In this document: positions 17,181 through 26,280 of the stretch, one piece after another
Layout: each line of letters begins with the position of its first letter
Numbering within the stretch: position 1 is the stretch's first letter
NCBI GenBank assembly: GCA_016125225.1
Contig: WGME01000003.1
Span: 868,001 to 932,000, forward strand
Length of the DNA: 64,000 bases
Direction: 5' to 3'
DNA from: a bacterium
GTDB lineage: Bacteria; Planctomycetota; Planctomycetia; Planctomycetales; Planctomycetaceae
The notes under the pieces: generated by a model
Database searches by the model: none
Told to the model about the DNA's origin: nothing
What the model saw: only the letters and a program-made list of their open reading frames with translations
Translations under genes and position numbers: made by a program

Positions 17181-18779
17181 ATGAGTACGGATGATTCCAG
17201 TATCGCTGAGCCGATGCCCGAGAAAATCGGCCCTTACCGCCTGTCGCAAGAACTGGGGGCGGGAGGTATGGGAGCCGTCTATCTCGGGCGGCATGAGACC
17301 ACCGGCGAGCAGGCTGCCTTGAAAATGCTGCCGCCCAGCTTCGCCCGGCAGGAAGGGTTTCGCCTGCGGTTTGCCCGCGAAATCGAGGTGATGCAGCAAC
17401 TGCACAGCCCGCATATCGTCCGTTTCTTCGATCATGGCGAAGACCACGGCACGTTGTATTATGCGATGGAATATGTGCCCGGCGAAAACCTGGCCGACCG
17501 TCTGCGTCGCGAACGCCGACTCGATTGGCGGGAAGCCGTTGATATCACCCGACAGCTGTGTCTGGCCCTGAAATCCGCACACGACGCCGGCGTGATCCAT
17601 CGCGATCTCAAACCCTCGAACATTCTGATCGCGCCGCAGGGTGTCGTGAAGCTGACCGACTTCGGGATCGCTCAGCTCTTTGCCGCCGACAAGCTGACGG
17701 TGACTGGCGGCGTGGTGGGTACGGCTGAATACATGTCTCCCGAGCAGGCCCGTGGTCTGAAGGCGACCAAACGCAGCGACCTGTACTCGCTGGGAGCGGT
17801 CCTCTATGTGATGCTGACCGGTCGCCCCCCCTTCACCGGTCCGGCTGCGGTCGACATCATGCATAAGCATCGCTTCGGCCAGTTTGATTTGCCAAGTCGA
17901 TATGTTCCGGAGATTCCCGCCGCACTCGACGATCTGGTTCAACAACTCCTGGAGAAAGACCCGGACAAACGTCTGCCCGATGCCTATGTATTACTGAAGC
18001 GGCTGGAAGAACTGATCAGACGAATGGATCGGCCGTTGAACGAACAGGTGACAGCGGCTGCGGAAGTGGTCGAGCCGGAAATTGCTGCACATGGCGGGCA
18101 TGCCACGCTCATGCGTGATCTGGTGCGAGCCGAAGTTCGTAAATCGGCGGAACCGTCGGCCTTCTCGCGGTTCACTGACAACATCTGGGTGTTGCTGCTG
18201 TTGTTGGCCGGATTGATCGGCGGCGTCTACTGGATCTCAACCTTGCAACCCTCGGGTGAGGTCCTGTTCGCCCGGGGCGAAGAGTTGATGCAGAAAAACG
18301 ATCCCGACTGGCAACGAGCGCGGGATGAGTTCTTTGAACCTCTGATTAAACGCGACCCGGCGACATGGAAGGATCGCGTGCAACCGTGGCTTGATCAGAT
18401 CGCGGTGCTGGAACTCGACGAACAGCTGTCGTCACCACGACGGCGACGCTTGAAAAATGCGGATGAGGAAACACTGATCGAGGCCCAGTTGCGACTGGCT
18501 CGCACCCTCTGGGAACGGGGTGATTTGCTCGCCGTTCAAGCCTGGCTCGATGCCATCCAGCTTCTATGGGCCGATGATCCCGCCGCTAAAACTGCCCTCG
18601 CCGTCGCCACTCGTTGGCAGGATGAACTGCAATCCACGGCGGCAGCCTCACCCGATGCCAGCGAGTTTATTCGTGCGATGGAAGAGCGGATCAAAGCCAT
18701 GGCGGAAACGAATCCGGAAGAAGCCGCGAAGTTGCATGCGGCGTTACGGACTTTGTTTGCGGGTTCGCAGATGCCGTGA
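17181..18779 (+). CDS. Membrane-anchored Ser/Thr protein kinase
   Basis: Hanks-type kinase, 532 residues. From the ATG at 17181: glycine loop GAGGMGAV at ~26-33, catalytic Lys48, HRDLKPSN at 140-147, DFG at 160-162, and a P+1 region GTAEYMSPEQARG at 180-192. One transmembrane helix (IWVLLLLLAGLIGGVYWI) lies at ~335-352, and the C-terminal ~180 residues outside the membrane look helical, possibly TPR-like. The ORF extends upstream to 17094, but the added residues are atypical. Kinases of this type are abundant in planctomycetes; no substrate is indicated by the neighbours. Confidence 0.92.
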   Translation: MSTDDSSIAEPMPEKIGPYRLSQELGAGGMGAVYLGRHETTGEQAALKMLPPSFARQEGFRLRFAREIEVMQQLHSPHIVRFFDHGEDHGTLYYAMEYVPGENLADRLRRERRLDWREAVDITRQLCLALKSAHDAGVIHRDLKPSNILIAPQGVVKLTDFGIAQLFAADKLTVTGGVVGTAEYMSPEQARGLKATKRSDLYSLGAVLYVMLTGRPPFTGPAAVDIMHKHRFGQFDLPSRYVPEIPAALDDLVQQLLEKDPDKRLPDAYVLLKRLEELIRRMDRPLNEQVTAAAEVVEPEIAAHGGHATLMRDLVRAEVRKSAEPSAFSRFTDNIWVLLLLLAGLIGGVYWISTLQPSGEVLFARGEELMQKNDPDWQRARDEFFEPLIKRDPATWKDRVQPWLDQIAVLELDEQLSSPRRRRLKNADEETLIEAQLRLARTLWERGDLLAVQAWLDAIQLLWADDPAAKTALAVATRWQDELQSTAAASPDASEFIRAMEERIKAMAETNPEEAAKLHAALRTLFAGSQMP

Positions 18780-18790
18780 ATCTGTCAGAT

Positions 18791-18821
18791 TAAAAAAGCC
18801 CACCCATGGCGATGGGTGGGC
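18791..18821 (-). terminator. Intrinsic terminator of the sucC-sucD transcript
   Basis: A 9-bp perfect stem (18798-18806 with 18813-18821, GCCCACCCA) with a 6-nt loop. On the minus strand it is followed by TTTTTTAATC, 20 nt past the sucD stop. It also lies just after the convergent kinase stop codon but has no T tail in that direction. Confidence 0.88.
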
Positions 18822-18841
18822 GTCTCGATGATTTCGATCGG

Positions 18842-19744
18842 TTACTTCCGCTTGGCGATGGCCCGTTGCACGGCGGCACCCATGTCGGCCGGGCTTTCGG
18901 CAACTTCGACACCGGCGGCTCGCAACGCGGCCTGCTTCTCGGCGGCGGTCCCCTTACCCCCGGAGATGATCGCCCCGGCGTGGCCCATGCGTTTTCCTGG
19001 AGGAGCAGTCGCCCCGGCTATGAACGCGGCCACTGGCTTGGTGACATGCTTCTGGATGAACTCGGCGGCTTGAATCTCGGCGTTGCCGCCGATTTCGCCA
19101 ATCATCAGGATCGATTCGGTACCGGGATCGTTCTGGAACATCTCCAGCAGATCGAGGTACATGGTGCCGATGATCGGATCGCCGCCGATGCCGACCGCCG
19201 TGGACTGACCGAGGCCGACGTTGCCCAATTGCCAGGCGGCTTCATAAGTCAGCGTACCGCTCTTGCTGATGAGCCCCACGGTGCCCTTCTTGTGAATGTA
19301 ACCGGGCATGATGCCGATTTTGGCGACGCCGGGGGTGATCACGCCGGGACAGTTCGGGCCAATGAGCCGACTGTTCGGGTAGTTGACCATCTGCCGCTTC
19401 ACGCGAGCCATATCGAGCACCGGAATGCCTTCGGTGATGGCGACGATTAGTTCGATCCCCGCATCGGCCGCTTCCAGGATTGCATCGCCAGCGAACGGCG
19501 GCGGCACAAAGATCAGCGAGCAGTTGGCCCCGGTTTTCTCACGGGCCTGGGCCACGGTATCGAACACCGGAAAGCCATCGACCGTGGTGCCACCCTTGCC
19601 CGGCGTGCAACCGCCGACAAACACGTCTTCGCCCGGCCGATGCTCGACGGCATACGCCCGGCACTGCTGGCTATGAAACAACCCGGCCTTGCCGGTAATC
19701 CCCTGGCAGATGATTTTCGTATTACGGTCGACAAGGATACTCAT
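18842..19744 (-). CDS. sucD: Succinyl-CoA synthetase alpha subunit
   Basis: Forms the SucCD enzyme that converts succinyl-CoA to succinate with nucleotide phosphorylation in the TCA cycle. 300 residues, ~10 longer than the E. coli subunit. CoA-binding N-terminal domain ([20 protein letters not shown]), [11 protein letters not shown], and the phosphohistidine loop [16 protein letters not shown] near residue 240 are intact. Its partner sucC is not adjacent: two unrelated genes (20576-21457 and 19823-20560) lie between them on the same strand. Confidence 0.97.
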   Translation of the reverse strand: MSILVDRNTKIICQGITGKAGLFHSQQCRAYAVEHRPGEDVFVGGCTPGKGGTTVDGFPVFDTVAQAREKTGANCSLIFVPPPFAGDAILEAADAGIELIVAITEGIPVLDMARVKRQMVNYPNSRLIGPNCPGVITPGVAKIGIMPGYIHKKGTVGLISKSGTLTYEAAWQLGNVGLGQSTAVGIGGDPIIGTMYLDLLEMFQNDPGTESILMIGEIGGNAEIQAAEFIQKHVTKPVAAFIAGATAPPGKRMGHAGAIISGGKGTAAEKQAALRAAGVEVAESPADMGAAVQRAIAKRK

Positions 19745-19822
19745 AGCGGGTCGCGTTACTTTCTGGACGGGAACGAAATCTCTCTATGGCCTCGTCAGCA
19801 TATCGTAGAGCGTAGTGACTTC

Positions 19823-20560
19823 CTAGCGCTCCGGGGCAGAGTTCGCGGGATTCGGAATACGCAGATTCCGGCAGGCTTCCAGATAGGTCGCATTCAGGTC
19901 AACTGGCACGTCGGGACCGTGCCGCAAACTCAAGGGTAGCACTGGTAAAACATCACCGACTTTAAGCTTTGTCAGCCAGATGGGCAGTCGCAACCGATCG
20001 CCGCACATGACGGGTTCGTAAGCACAGGCGAAAAGTCCCGGTGGTTCGGTGACGTGATATTCTGGGGCGAGCCGTTCCAGCAGCAGGCCATGCAAATCGG
20101 CATGACGGGCCGTGACAACATCGACTATGACCAGCCCAATCCCCGTGCGGAGATACTGTTCGCACTTGGTGACAAAACTGTCGCGGCTTTCCGGGCGGTC
20201 TTTATTGGACGGGCTGACCAGTTCGATGGCGCCAGCAAGATTTCGCGGCCGCCCCGGAGCGTAGACCTCGACCGCAACGATGTCGTTCCACAAGGGCATT
20301 TCGAGCACGGCGGTCGGATCGGGCTTGGACCATTCCGGTTGCAGCTCGCTGGTACCCGGCGTGGCAACAGCAGTGCTTTCCCCCTGAGATTCAAAGGCCG
20401 CGACATCAATCTCGATCTGGAACTGCACGTTGGGCTCGGCGAACCAACCCGTGGGCAGACGGCGATTCAAATCGGCCGCCAGCATGATGGCCCACGCCTG
20501 ATGGAACCCATGCCAGTCGCGATACTGCTCCAACTCACCGTTGAAATGATCGAGGAGCAT
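19823..20560 (-). CDS. DUF4058 family protein
   Basis: A 245-residue protein resembling DUF4058: an N-terminal WHGFHQAWAIMLAADLNRRL block, then IELVSPSNKDRPESRDSF followed by KCEQYLRTGIGLVIVDVV, the signature of the family, which occurs in cyanobacteria and planctomycetes. It lacks the SPFPGMDPYLE-like start usual for the family, so it may be a shortened form. GGGTGAAAGA precedes the ATG. It is encoded between the protease-like gene (15-nt gap) and sucD (78-nt gap). The function is unknown. Confidence 0.7.
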   Translation of the reverse strand: MLLDHFNGELEQYRDWHGFHQAWAIMLAADLNRRLPTGWFAEPNVQFQIEIDVAAFESQGESTAVATPGTSELQPEWSKPDPTAVLEMPLWNDIVAVEVYAPGRPRNLAGAIELVSPSNKDRPESRDSFVTKCEQYLRTGIGLVIVDVVTARHADLHGLLLERLAPEYHVTEPPGLFACAYEPVMCGDRLRLPIWLTKLKVGDVLPVLPLSLRHGPDVPVDLNATYLEACRNLRIPNPANSAPER

Positions 20561-20575
20561 TCTTTCACCCTAATC

Positions 20576-21457
20576 CTAAGATGCAAGTTGCTCGATCATA
20601 GGCCAGACGAATTTCCACAACGTACATCGGAGAGCATACGGTTCTTTACCTGAAAACTGACTCGTTTGAACACCTACGGCAGACAAAAAGTTCTCATCCC
20701 AACATTTTAAATCCATATCCCTATGGTGAACAAACCAGACGTTAGCACCACTCAAGCCTTGGACAGTGGAAAGAGATTTCTCAATATGAAGAGTCTTTGT
20801 GTCAAAGGATGGGGTTATTGGGTACTGTAGCCACCCAAATTCAGGCTGAAACCAAGATTCATTTTCAACACGAACCGTTAACGGTCTTGCCCAACTGTTA
20901 CTGAGATTGGCTAATCGAAAGGACTGATTATCTTCGCTAAATCCACACTCGTGGGCTAGGAATCCCGGAATGATATAGCATCCTTCCTGCAGGCAATCGC
21001 CGCGGCTTATATTGTTTTCATTCAGAAAATTACCAGTGCCAAGGGCTTCATACCCTTGGTTTGTGAGAACAACTACCGCAATATCCAGAGACTCATCCAT
21101 CTCAACTGCTTGGATGACTGGAGCAAGCCGGCGTGGACGATCATTAACAGTGATACGAATCTCGTAGCCTGACCGTTCCCAATTTTTTAGTGCGTGAGCT
21201 GCTGTAACTAGAAAACCCTTATGCCTATGCATAACTAGAGTTCCGGTAGCAACTTCACGAATCGGATTACCCCGCACTATATAGATATCACCCGACATAT
21301 CTAGTGATTCACGATCGCAAGCAAATAGCGCCACAATACTTTTACGAAGTACTGGCACACAATGCTGCTCAAACGCATCACGGAATGCTACTTCCTCAAA
21401 TCCTTCATTCCGTGTCGCATCGCAATGCAGATCAGAGATCTTAGGAAGCTGGCCCAT
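20576..21457 (-). CDS. Trypsin-like serine protease-fold protein (inserted between sucC and sucD)
   Basis: A 293-residue cytoplasmic-looking protein with a chymotrypsin-type triad: His88 in GFLVTAAHAL, Asp125 in ESLDIAVVVL, and Ser236 in VQGLSGANV. No signal peptide is visible. The ATG at 21457 is chosen because GGAGA lies 3 nt upstream, overlapping the sucC stop codon; the frame stays open further upstream only inside sucC. The gene is visibly more AT-rich than the flanking sucC and sucD, consistent with later acquisition. Comparable trypsin-like proteins occur in stress or defence contexts, but nothing here identifies the target. Confidence 0.75.
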   Translation of the reverse strand: MGQLPKISDLHCDATRNEGFEEVAFRDAFEQHCVPVLRKSIVALFACDRESLDMSGDIYIVRGNPIREVATGTLVMHRHKGFLVTAAHALKNWERSGYEIRITVNDRPRRLAPVIQAVEMDESLDIAVVVLTNQGYEALGTGNFLNENNISRGDCLQEGCYIIPGFLAHECGFSEDNQSFRLANLSNSWARPLTVRVENESWFQPEFGWLQYPITPSFDTKTLHIEKSLSTVQGLSGANVWFVHHRDMDLKCWDENFLSAVGVQTSQFSGKEPYALRCTLWKFVWPMIEQLAS

Positions 21458-21464
21458 TTGTCTC

Positions 21465-22646
21465 CTAAATCGCCGCCACGGCTTTCTTTGCTGCGTCGGT
21501 GAGGTCGGTGCCGGTGACGATTTTTTTGCCGCTGTCGGCGAGCATCTTGCGGGCGAGTTCAACGTTGGTCCCTTCCAGCCGCACGACCAAAGGCACCTTG
21601 ATGCCGATGTTGTCGTAGGCTCCCAGCAACGCGGTGACAATCGTGTCGCATTTCATGATGCCGCCGAAGATGTTGACCAGCACGCCTTTCACGTTCGGGT
21701 CGGCGAGGATGATGCGGAAGGCTTCGGTCACCTGGTCGACGTTGGCACCGCCACCGACGTCGAGGAAGTTCGCCGGTTCACCGCCGTGCAGCTTGATGAG
21801 GTCCATGGTGCTCATGGCGAGACCAGCGCCGTTGACAAGGCAACCCAGGTTGCCATCGAGTTTCACATAGCTCAATCCCGCATTAGCCGCGGCGACTTCC
21901 ATCGGTTGTTCTTCCGACAGATCGCGAAGTTCCAGCAGATCCTTGTGGCGGAACATCGCGTTGTCGTCGAAAGTGACCTTGGCATCGAGAGCGACCAGGT
22001 CGCCTTCCTTGGTGACGACCAGCGGGTTAACTTCTGCCATCGCGCAGTCGTGCTTAAGGAAGAACTTGGCGATCTGCTGGAAGAACTTTTCCGCACTGCG
22101 GAGGGCGGCGCCTTCCAAGCCTAACGCAAAAGCCAGCTTTCTCGCCTGGTAGGGGAACAGGCCGGCATCGGGGTCGAAGTGTTCCCGCAGGATTTTTTCC
22201 GGCGAATGCTCGGCGACTTCCTCGATCTCCATGCCCCCTTCCGAGGAAACGATGAGCACCGGCTTGCCAACTTCACGATCGATGACCGCACCGAGATACA
22301 GCTCGCGGGCGATGTTCAGCCCGGCTTCGACGAGCAGGGTATTGACCTGTTTGCCTTCCGGACCGGTTTGAATGGTGACCAGCGTGTTGCCCAACATTTT
22401 CGTGGCATGATCGCGGGCGGCTTCGGCCGATTTCACCAGCACCACGCCCGGTTGTTCCGGCTGTTCCTTGAAGCGGCCCTTGCCGCGACCACCGGCGTGA
22501 ATTTGCGATTTGACCACGGCAAGCGGCCCGCCGAGTTGGGTGAACGCGGCGGCAGCTTCCTCGGCCGACTTCGCCACCACATGCTGAGGAACGGCAATGC
22601 CCGCGGCGGCGAACAACTGCTTGGCTTGGTATTCGTGAATTTTCAT
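21465..22646 (-). CDS. sucC: Succinyl-CoA synthetase beta subunit
   Basis: ATP-grasp subunit of succinyl-CoA synthetase, 393 residues (E. coli 388). It has the start [20 protein letters not shown], the nucleotide-binding [12 protein letters not shown], the acidic metal site EVNPLVVT, and the CoA/phosphate segment [18 protein letters not shown] followed by [11 protein letters not shown]. All catalytic elements look intact. It is the first gene of a four-gene run with the protease-like gene, the DUF4058 gene and sucD. The stop codon TAG overlaps the ribosome-binding site of the next gene. Confidence 0.97.
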   Translation of the reverse strand: MKIHEYQAKQLFAAAGIAVPQHVVAKSAEEAAAAFTQLGGPLAVVKSQIHAGGRGKGRFKEQPEQPGVVLVKSAEAARDHATKMLGNTLVTIQTGPEGKQVNTLLVEAGLNIARELYLGAVIDREVGKPVLIVSSEGGMEIEEVAEHSPEKILREHFDPDAGLFPYQARKLAFALGLEGAALRSAEKFFQQIAKFFLKHDCAMAEVNPLVVTKEGDLVALDAKVTFDDNAMFRHKDLLELRDLSEEQPMEVAAANAGLSYVKLDGNLGCLVNGAGLAMSTMDLIKLHGGEPANFLDVGGGANVDQVTEAFRIILADPNVKGVLVNIFGGIMKCDTIVTALLGAYDNIGIKVPLVVRLEGTNVELARKMLADSGKKIVTGTDLTDAAKKAVAAI

Positions 22647-22799
22647 GCTGTGAAATTACCGCTCAGGTTCCCGAATTCGGGAAGGTCACTTCGGAAATGA
22701 TGCCGTATCGGCGGCCACTTGTGGGAACTATACTCGATCGCGAACAACGGGTCTAATGAGCAGCATGACATTCCCGTTTCCTGTCGTATCGAGTGTCTC

Positions 22800-23585
22800 A
22801 TGTCGCAGTCCGCCAGTGATCCGACGACACGCTTCACCAGCCGCGTGGACGATTACGTCCGCTGGCGGCCGGGGTATCCGCAGGAGGTGCTGTCGACGCT
22901 GGTCGCACGGACCGGAATTCACCCTCCCGCGACGGTCGCGGATATCGGCGTGGGCACTGGCATCAGTTCCGAGATGCTGCTGAGTGCCGGATTCGATGTG
23001 ATCTCAGTGGAACCGAATACGGCCATGCGCTCGGCTGCGGAGCGACAGTTCGCGGAGAACGAGCATTGGCACAGCGTTCCTGGAACGGCCGAAGCCACGA
23101 CCTTGCCCGACGGATCGGTCGATCTCGTGCTCGCGGCTCAGGCGTTTCACTGGTTCGACCCCGTGGCGACCAAACGGGAATGGCAACGCATTTTGAGGCC
23201 ACCGGGCTGGGTCGCCCTGCTCTGGAATGCCCGGCGACTCGCTGCCACGCCCTTCCTGCGGGACTATGAGCAGATGCTCATCACGCTCGGAACCGACTAT
23301 AACACGGTGCGACATGAAAACGTGGACGCCGAGCGGTTGAATGCGTTCTTTGACGGCGAATGGACCTGCACGCGCTTTGAGTCGGTCCAACCGTTGACCA
23401 GAGAGGGTTACCTGGGACGCTTGCGGTCGTCATCCTATGTGCCGGGGCCTGACCATCCGAGACATGCCGCCATGGTGACAGCCGCGGAAAAGATCTTTGC
23501 GGAACATCAGACCGATGGCACGGTCACCTTCGAATATGACACCCAGCTTTATCTTGGCCACCTGAGTCCAGCACCCGGAAAGTGA
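22800..23585 (+). CDS. Class I SAM-dependent methyltransferase
   Basis: A ~261-residue methyltransferase. The ATG at 22800 (MSQSASDPTTRF) is chosen over 22719, since TTRFTSRVDDYVRWRPGYP is the usual start of this group. Motif I VADIGVGTGISSEMLL binds SAM, followed by ISVEPNTAMR (acidic residue after strand 2), GTAEATTLPDGSVDLVLAAQAFHWFD and the later LRPPGWVALLWN. It belongs to the UbiE/Methyltransf_11 type acting on small molecules; the substrate is unknown. It is 6 nt upstream of the FucU-like gene. Confidence 0.88.
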   Translation: MSQSASDPTTRFTSRVDDYVRWRPGYPQEVLSTLVARTGIHPPATVADIGVGTGISSEMLLSAGFDVISVEPNTAMRSAAERQFAENEHWHSVPGTAEATTLPDGSVDLVLAAQAFHWFDPVATKREWQRILRPPGWVALLWNARRLAATPFLRDYEQMLITLGTDYNTVRHENVDAERLNAFFDGEWTCTRFESVQPLTREGYLGRLRSSSYVPGPDHPRHAAMVTAAEKIFAEHQTDGTVTFEYDTQLYLGHLSPAPGK

Positions 23586-23591
23586 CGATCC

Positions 23592-24026
23592 ATGTTAAAG
23601 GGCATCTCGCCATTGCTGTCTCCTGAGTTGCTCCTCATTCTCGCCGAGATGGGGCATGGCGATGACATCGTGATCGCCGACGGCAACTTCCCTGCCGAGA
23701 CGATGGGGCAGCGCGTGGTCCGGGCCGATGGGCACGGTGTGGTCGCGTTGTTGAATGCGATACTGCCCCTCTTTCCACTGGATGATTTCGTTCCCGACCC
23801 GGCCAAGGTCATGCAGCCAGTCGATGCGGCGACACCCACGCCCCCCATCTGGTCGGAGTTCCAATCGGCGATTGATCGGCATGAAACGCGACCGTTTCCG
23901 CTCATCCGGTTGGAACGCTTTGAGTTCTACGATCAAGCGAAGAAAGCCTATGCCGTGATTGCCACCGGCGAGACCGCGATCTATGCAAATCTGATCCTGA
24001 AAAAGGGTGTCGTGAAGGTGGAATAA
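23592..24026 (+). CDS. fucU: RbsD/FucU family mutarotase
   Basis: Interconverts alpha and beta anomers of fucose (FucU) or related sugars. The 144-residue protein begins MLKGISPLLSPELL, with the catalytic His in EMGHGDDIVIADGNFP and the C-terminal ERFEFYDQAKKAYAVIATGE, where the Tyr of the FucU group lies; GETAIYANLILKKGVV closes it. It follows the methyltransferase gene by 6 nt and may be cotranscribed. No fucose catabolic genes are next to it, so the physiological sugar is uncertain. Confidence 0.9.
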   Translation: MLKGISPLLSPELLLILAEMGHGDDIVIADGNFPAETMGQRVVRADGHGVVALLNAILPLFPLDDFVPDPAKVMQPVDAATPTPPIWSEFQSAIDRHETRPFPLIRLERFEFYDQAKKAYAVIATGETAIYANLILKKGVVKVE

Positions 24027-24035
24027 AGGAAATCT

Positions 24036-24094
24036 CAAAGCCCAAGCTCTAAACCCTGCCACTTGACGCCTCTTACCTGCCACTTGGAACTCCC
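24036..24094. repeat. Short repeat, CCACTTG family
   Basis: Between fucU and the Ycf46-like gene there are two copies of CCTGCCACTTG (around 24056 and 24078), related to the AAGTGCCAAGTG arms at 13757-13846. It ends right at the start codon of the downstream gene. Confidence 0.45.
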
Positions 24095-24095
24095 C

Positions 24096-26069
24096 ATGCC
24101 TGCCTTGACGACGGAATCGCTGCTGAATGATCTGCGGGAACGCATCGCTGCGGGGTATGCCCTGATCTTTCTGCGCAGTTGGGAAGAGGAACGCTGGGAA
24201 CCGTTGCTGGCGGAGTTGGCTCTGGAGATGGAGCGCGGGCTGGTGGTCTGGACGCAGACCGAGGGTTGGCAACCCCCGGCGGATGGCAACGGAGCCGAGA
24301 CCTTCGGCTTGAATGCGATCTCCCGCTTTCCGACCGACCATGTCTTCCTGCTGAAAGACTTTCATCCGCAGTTCAGCGACCCCGCGGTGGTCCGCCAACT
24401 GCGTGATCTGGTCCCACAATTGCCGGAACGGCGTCAGACGCTGATCTTCTTTGATCCCTTTGGCACCGTCCCCAGGGAACTCGAAAAAGACTCCGTTGTC
24501 GTCACGCTGCCGCTGCCCGATTATCACGACTTGCGTGGGCAATTGGATGAGTTGCTCGAAGCTTGGACCGCCGAGTTGGAGATCGATGCGGCCGCTGAAG
24601 ACCGCCTGATCAAAGGGGGACTCGGTCTCACGCAAGCCGAAGCCAAACGGGCCTGGGTCCGTGCATTGACGGGTCGGTCCACGGTCGACGATGCCGCGAT
24701 TGATTTGCTCATCGAAGAAAAGCGGCATCTGGCAGCGGCGTCGGATTTCCTGGAGTTTCATGAACTCGGTGGTGGAGCCGAAGAGGTCGGGGGGCTGGAT
24801 GAACTCAAAACGTGGCTCAAGCGCCGGGCACTCGCTTACAGTCCCGAAGCACAGGAACAGGGCATTCCGCTACCAAAGGGAGCGTTGTTGCTCGGCGTGC
24901 AGGGGTGCGGCAAGAGTCTCACTTCCCGTGTCGCCGCCCGCATGTTGTCGTTCCCGCTGATCCGGCTCGATCTGTCTCGCTTGCTGGATAGTGGTCAAGG
25001 AGCCTCCGAACGGAATCTGCGGGGGGTGTTGCATCTGCTGGAATCGATTGCCCCGGTCGTCTTGTGGCTCGATGAACTCGAAAAGGGCTTCGCCGGCGCG
25101 GAAGGGGGGAAGACGCAAGACGCCACGATGGCTCGCATTCTCGCGATGTTTCTGATGTGGATGCAGGAACAGGTGAAGCCGGTCTTTGTGATTGCCACGG
25201 CGAACTCGATTCATAACCTGCCGCCAGAACTGTTACGTCGCGGCCGCTTTGACGAGTTGTTCTTCATCGACCTGCCGAACTATCACGAACGGCGAACCAT
25301 TCTCACCATCCACCTCAACAAACGCGGCTGGAAACCCGACCGGTTCGCGCTGGACACCCTGGCCCAGAAGACCGACGGTTTCTCGGGGGCCGAACTCGAA
25401 CAACTCATCGCAACGGCGATCATCGATGCCTATGGCCAAGGGCACATGCTCAATGATGAAATCCTTGATCGCACGCGGCGGAACCTGGTGCCCTTGTCGA
25501 AGACGATGGAAGAAAAGATCTTCGAACTCCGGCAATGGGCGCAGGATCGTTGCCGGCGAGCGACGTCTGATAACCGGGCCGTGCAGATGCTCGATGAAGA
25601 GGAACGCATCGGCAAGCTGGAACTCGATGACGATGAACAGGAGAAGCCGTCATGGGCGATGCTCGCTGAAGCCGGTCAGCTCAAGGGTGCCATTGTCGAG
25701 TACATCCGGACGGGGGGCGAAGTAGAGTTCCCCCGGTTGGTGGCCGATTTTCAGCCGTACTTTAGTGCGGAAGGCCAACAGGGTTTGGCCATGCGGACCG
25801 ATCCGCAAGCAGTCTTATGGGTCGGCATGAGTCAGGAACTTTGCGAACTTCTGATCGATCTGATCGCCGCCCGCCGCATCTATGTCCATCCGTGTGAACT
25901 GGAACGCTACCGCGATTTGGGTGGCCTGAAGCTGCCGACAACTCCCACACCGCCCACCGAGAAACTCGACCGCCCGCACTGGCTACCCTCAACCCTCCGC
26001 AACCGCCCGCACCCGGCGTACTCGGCTCAACTATCAAGGCTGCGACGAATTCAATTGAGTCGGGGTTAA
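24096..26069 (+). CDS. Ycf46-like AAA+ ATPase
   Basis: A 657-residue AAA+ protein resembling cyanobacterial/plastid Ycf46. The N-terminal ~220 residues (LIFLRSWEEERWEPLL, QTLIFFDPFGTVP) are a P-loop-like domain without Walker A. The AAA+ core has Walker A GVQGCGKSL in KGALLLGVQGCGKSL, Walker B VLWLDELEKGF, sensor FVIATANSIHNLPPELLRRGRFDELFF with two conserved arginines, and a lid region TDGFSGAELEQL. An Asp/Glu-rich linker and an extra C-terminal domain (~residues 500-657) follow. The ATG at 24096 is the family start; 24063 lies in a repeat. The function is unknown. Confidence 0.85.
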   Translation: MPALTTESLLNDLRERIAAGYALIFLRSWEEERWEPLLAELALEMERGLVVWTQTEGWQPPADGNGAETFGLNAISRFPTDHVFLLKDFHPQFSDPAVVRQLRDLVPQLPERRQTLIFFDPFGTVPRELEKDSVVVTLPLPDYHDLRGQLDELLEAWTAELEIDAAAEDRLIKGGLGLTQAEAKRAWVRALTGRSTVDDAAIDLLIEEKRHLAAASDFLEFHELGGGAEEVGGLDELKTWLKRRALAYSPEAQEQGIPLPKGALLLGVQGCGKSLTSRVAARMLSFPLIRLDLSRLLDSGQGASERNLRGVLHLLESIAPVVLWLDELEKGFAGAEGGKTQDATMARILAMFLMWMQEQVKPVFVIATANSIHNLPPELLRRGRFDELFFIDLPNYHERRTILTIHLNKRGWKPDRFALDTLAQKTDGFSGAELEQLIATAIIDAYGQGHMLNDEILDRTRRNLVPLSKTMEEKIFELRQWAQDRCRRATSDNRAVQMLDEEERIGKLELDDDEQEKPSWAMLAEAGQLKGAIVEYIRTGGEVEFPRLVADFQPYFSAEGQQGLAMRTDPQAVLWVGMSQELCELLIDLIAARRIYVHPCELERYRDLGGLKLPTTPTPPTEKLDRPHWLPSTLRNRPHPAYSAQLSRLRRIQLSRG

Positions 26070-26086
26070 ATATTGCATGTTCTAAA

Positions 26087-26161
26087 AGCCCCCGGGGCCC
26101 ACCGGGGGCATGCGAGTGGGGACGTCGATTGTGCATCGGCCCCCGGTGGGCCCCGGGGGCT
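26087..26161. repeat. Palindromic element, copy 3 (perfect 23-bp arms)
   Basis: A perfect inverted repeat of 23 nt (26087-26109 and 26139-26161, arm starting AGCCCCCGGGGCCC) around a 29-nt spacer. It is 17 nt after the Ycf46-like stop. The arms contain a self-complementary core, so each can also fold alone. Confidence 0.85.
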
Positions 26162-26280
26162 TTGTAGGTTCACATTTTCATCTTCCCAGACTGCCCTAGG
26201 CGCACATTTGCGCTTCTACTAGATTCCCCGCCTGTCAGGTGAAAAACACGTCGAACGACCCATCCGAAAGGGACTTTGGG
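26162..26280. other. Intergenic before the OmpH-like gene
   Basis: About 120 nt following the palindromic element. A GTG at 26239 is the only in-frame alternative start. Nothing else recognised. Confidence 0.3.

Noticed and set aside
17028-17945. N-terminal extension of the CbiX-like ORF to 17945
   Set aside because: It runs antisense through the kinase domain. The CbiX family starts at the ATG at 17027.
23595-24761. 388-residue minus-strand ORF
   Set aside because: Antisense to fucU and the Ycf46-like gene; no motif.
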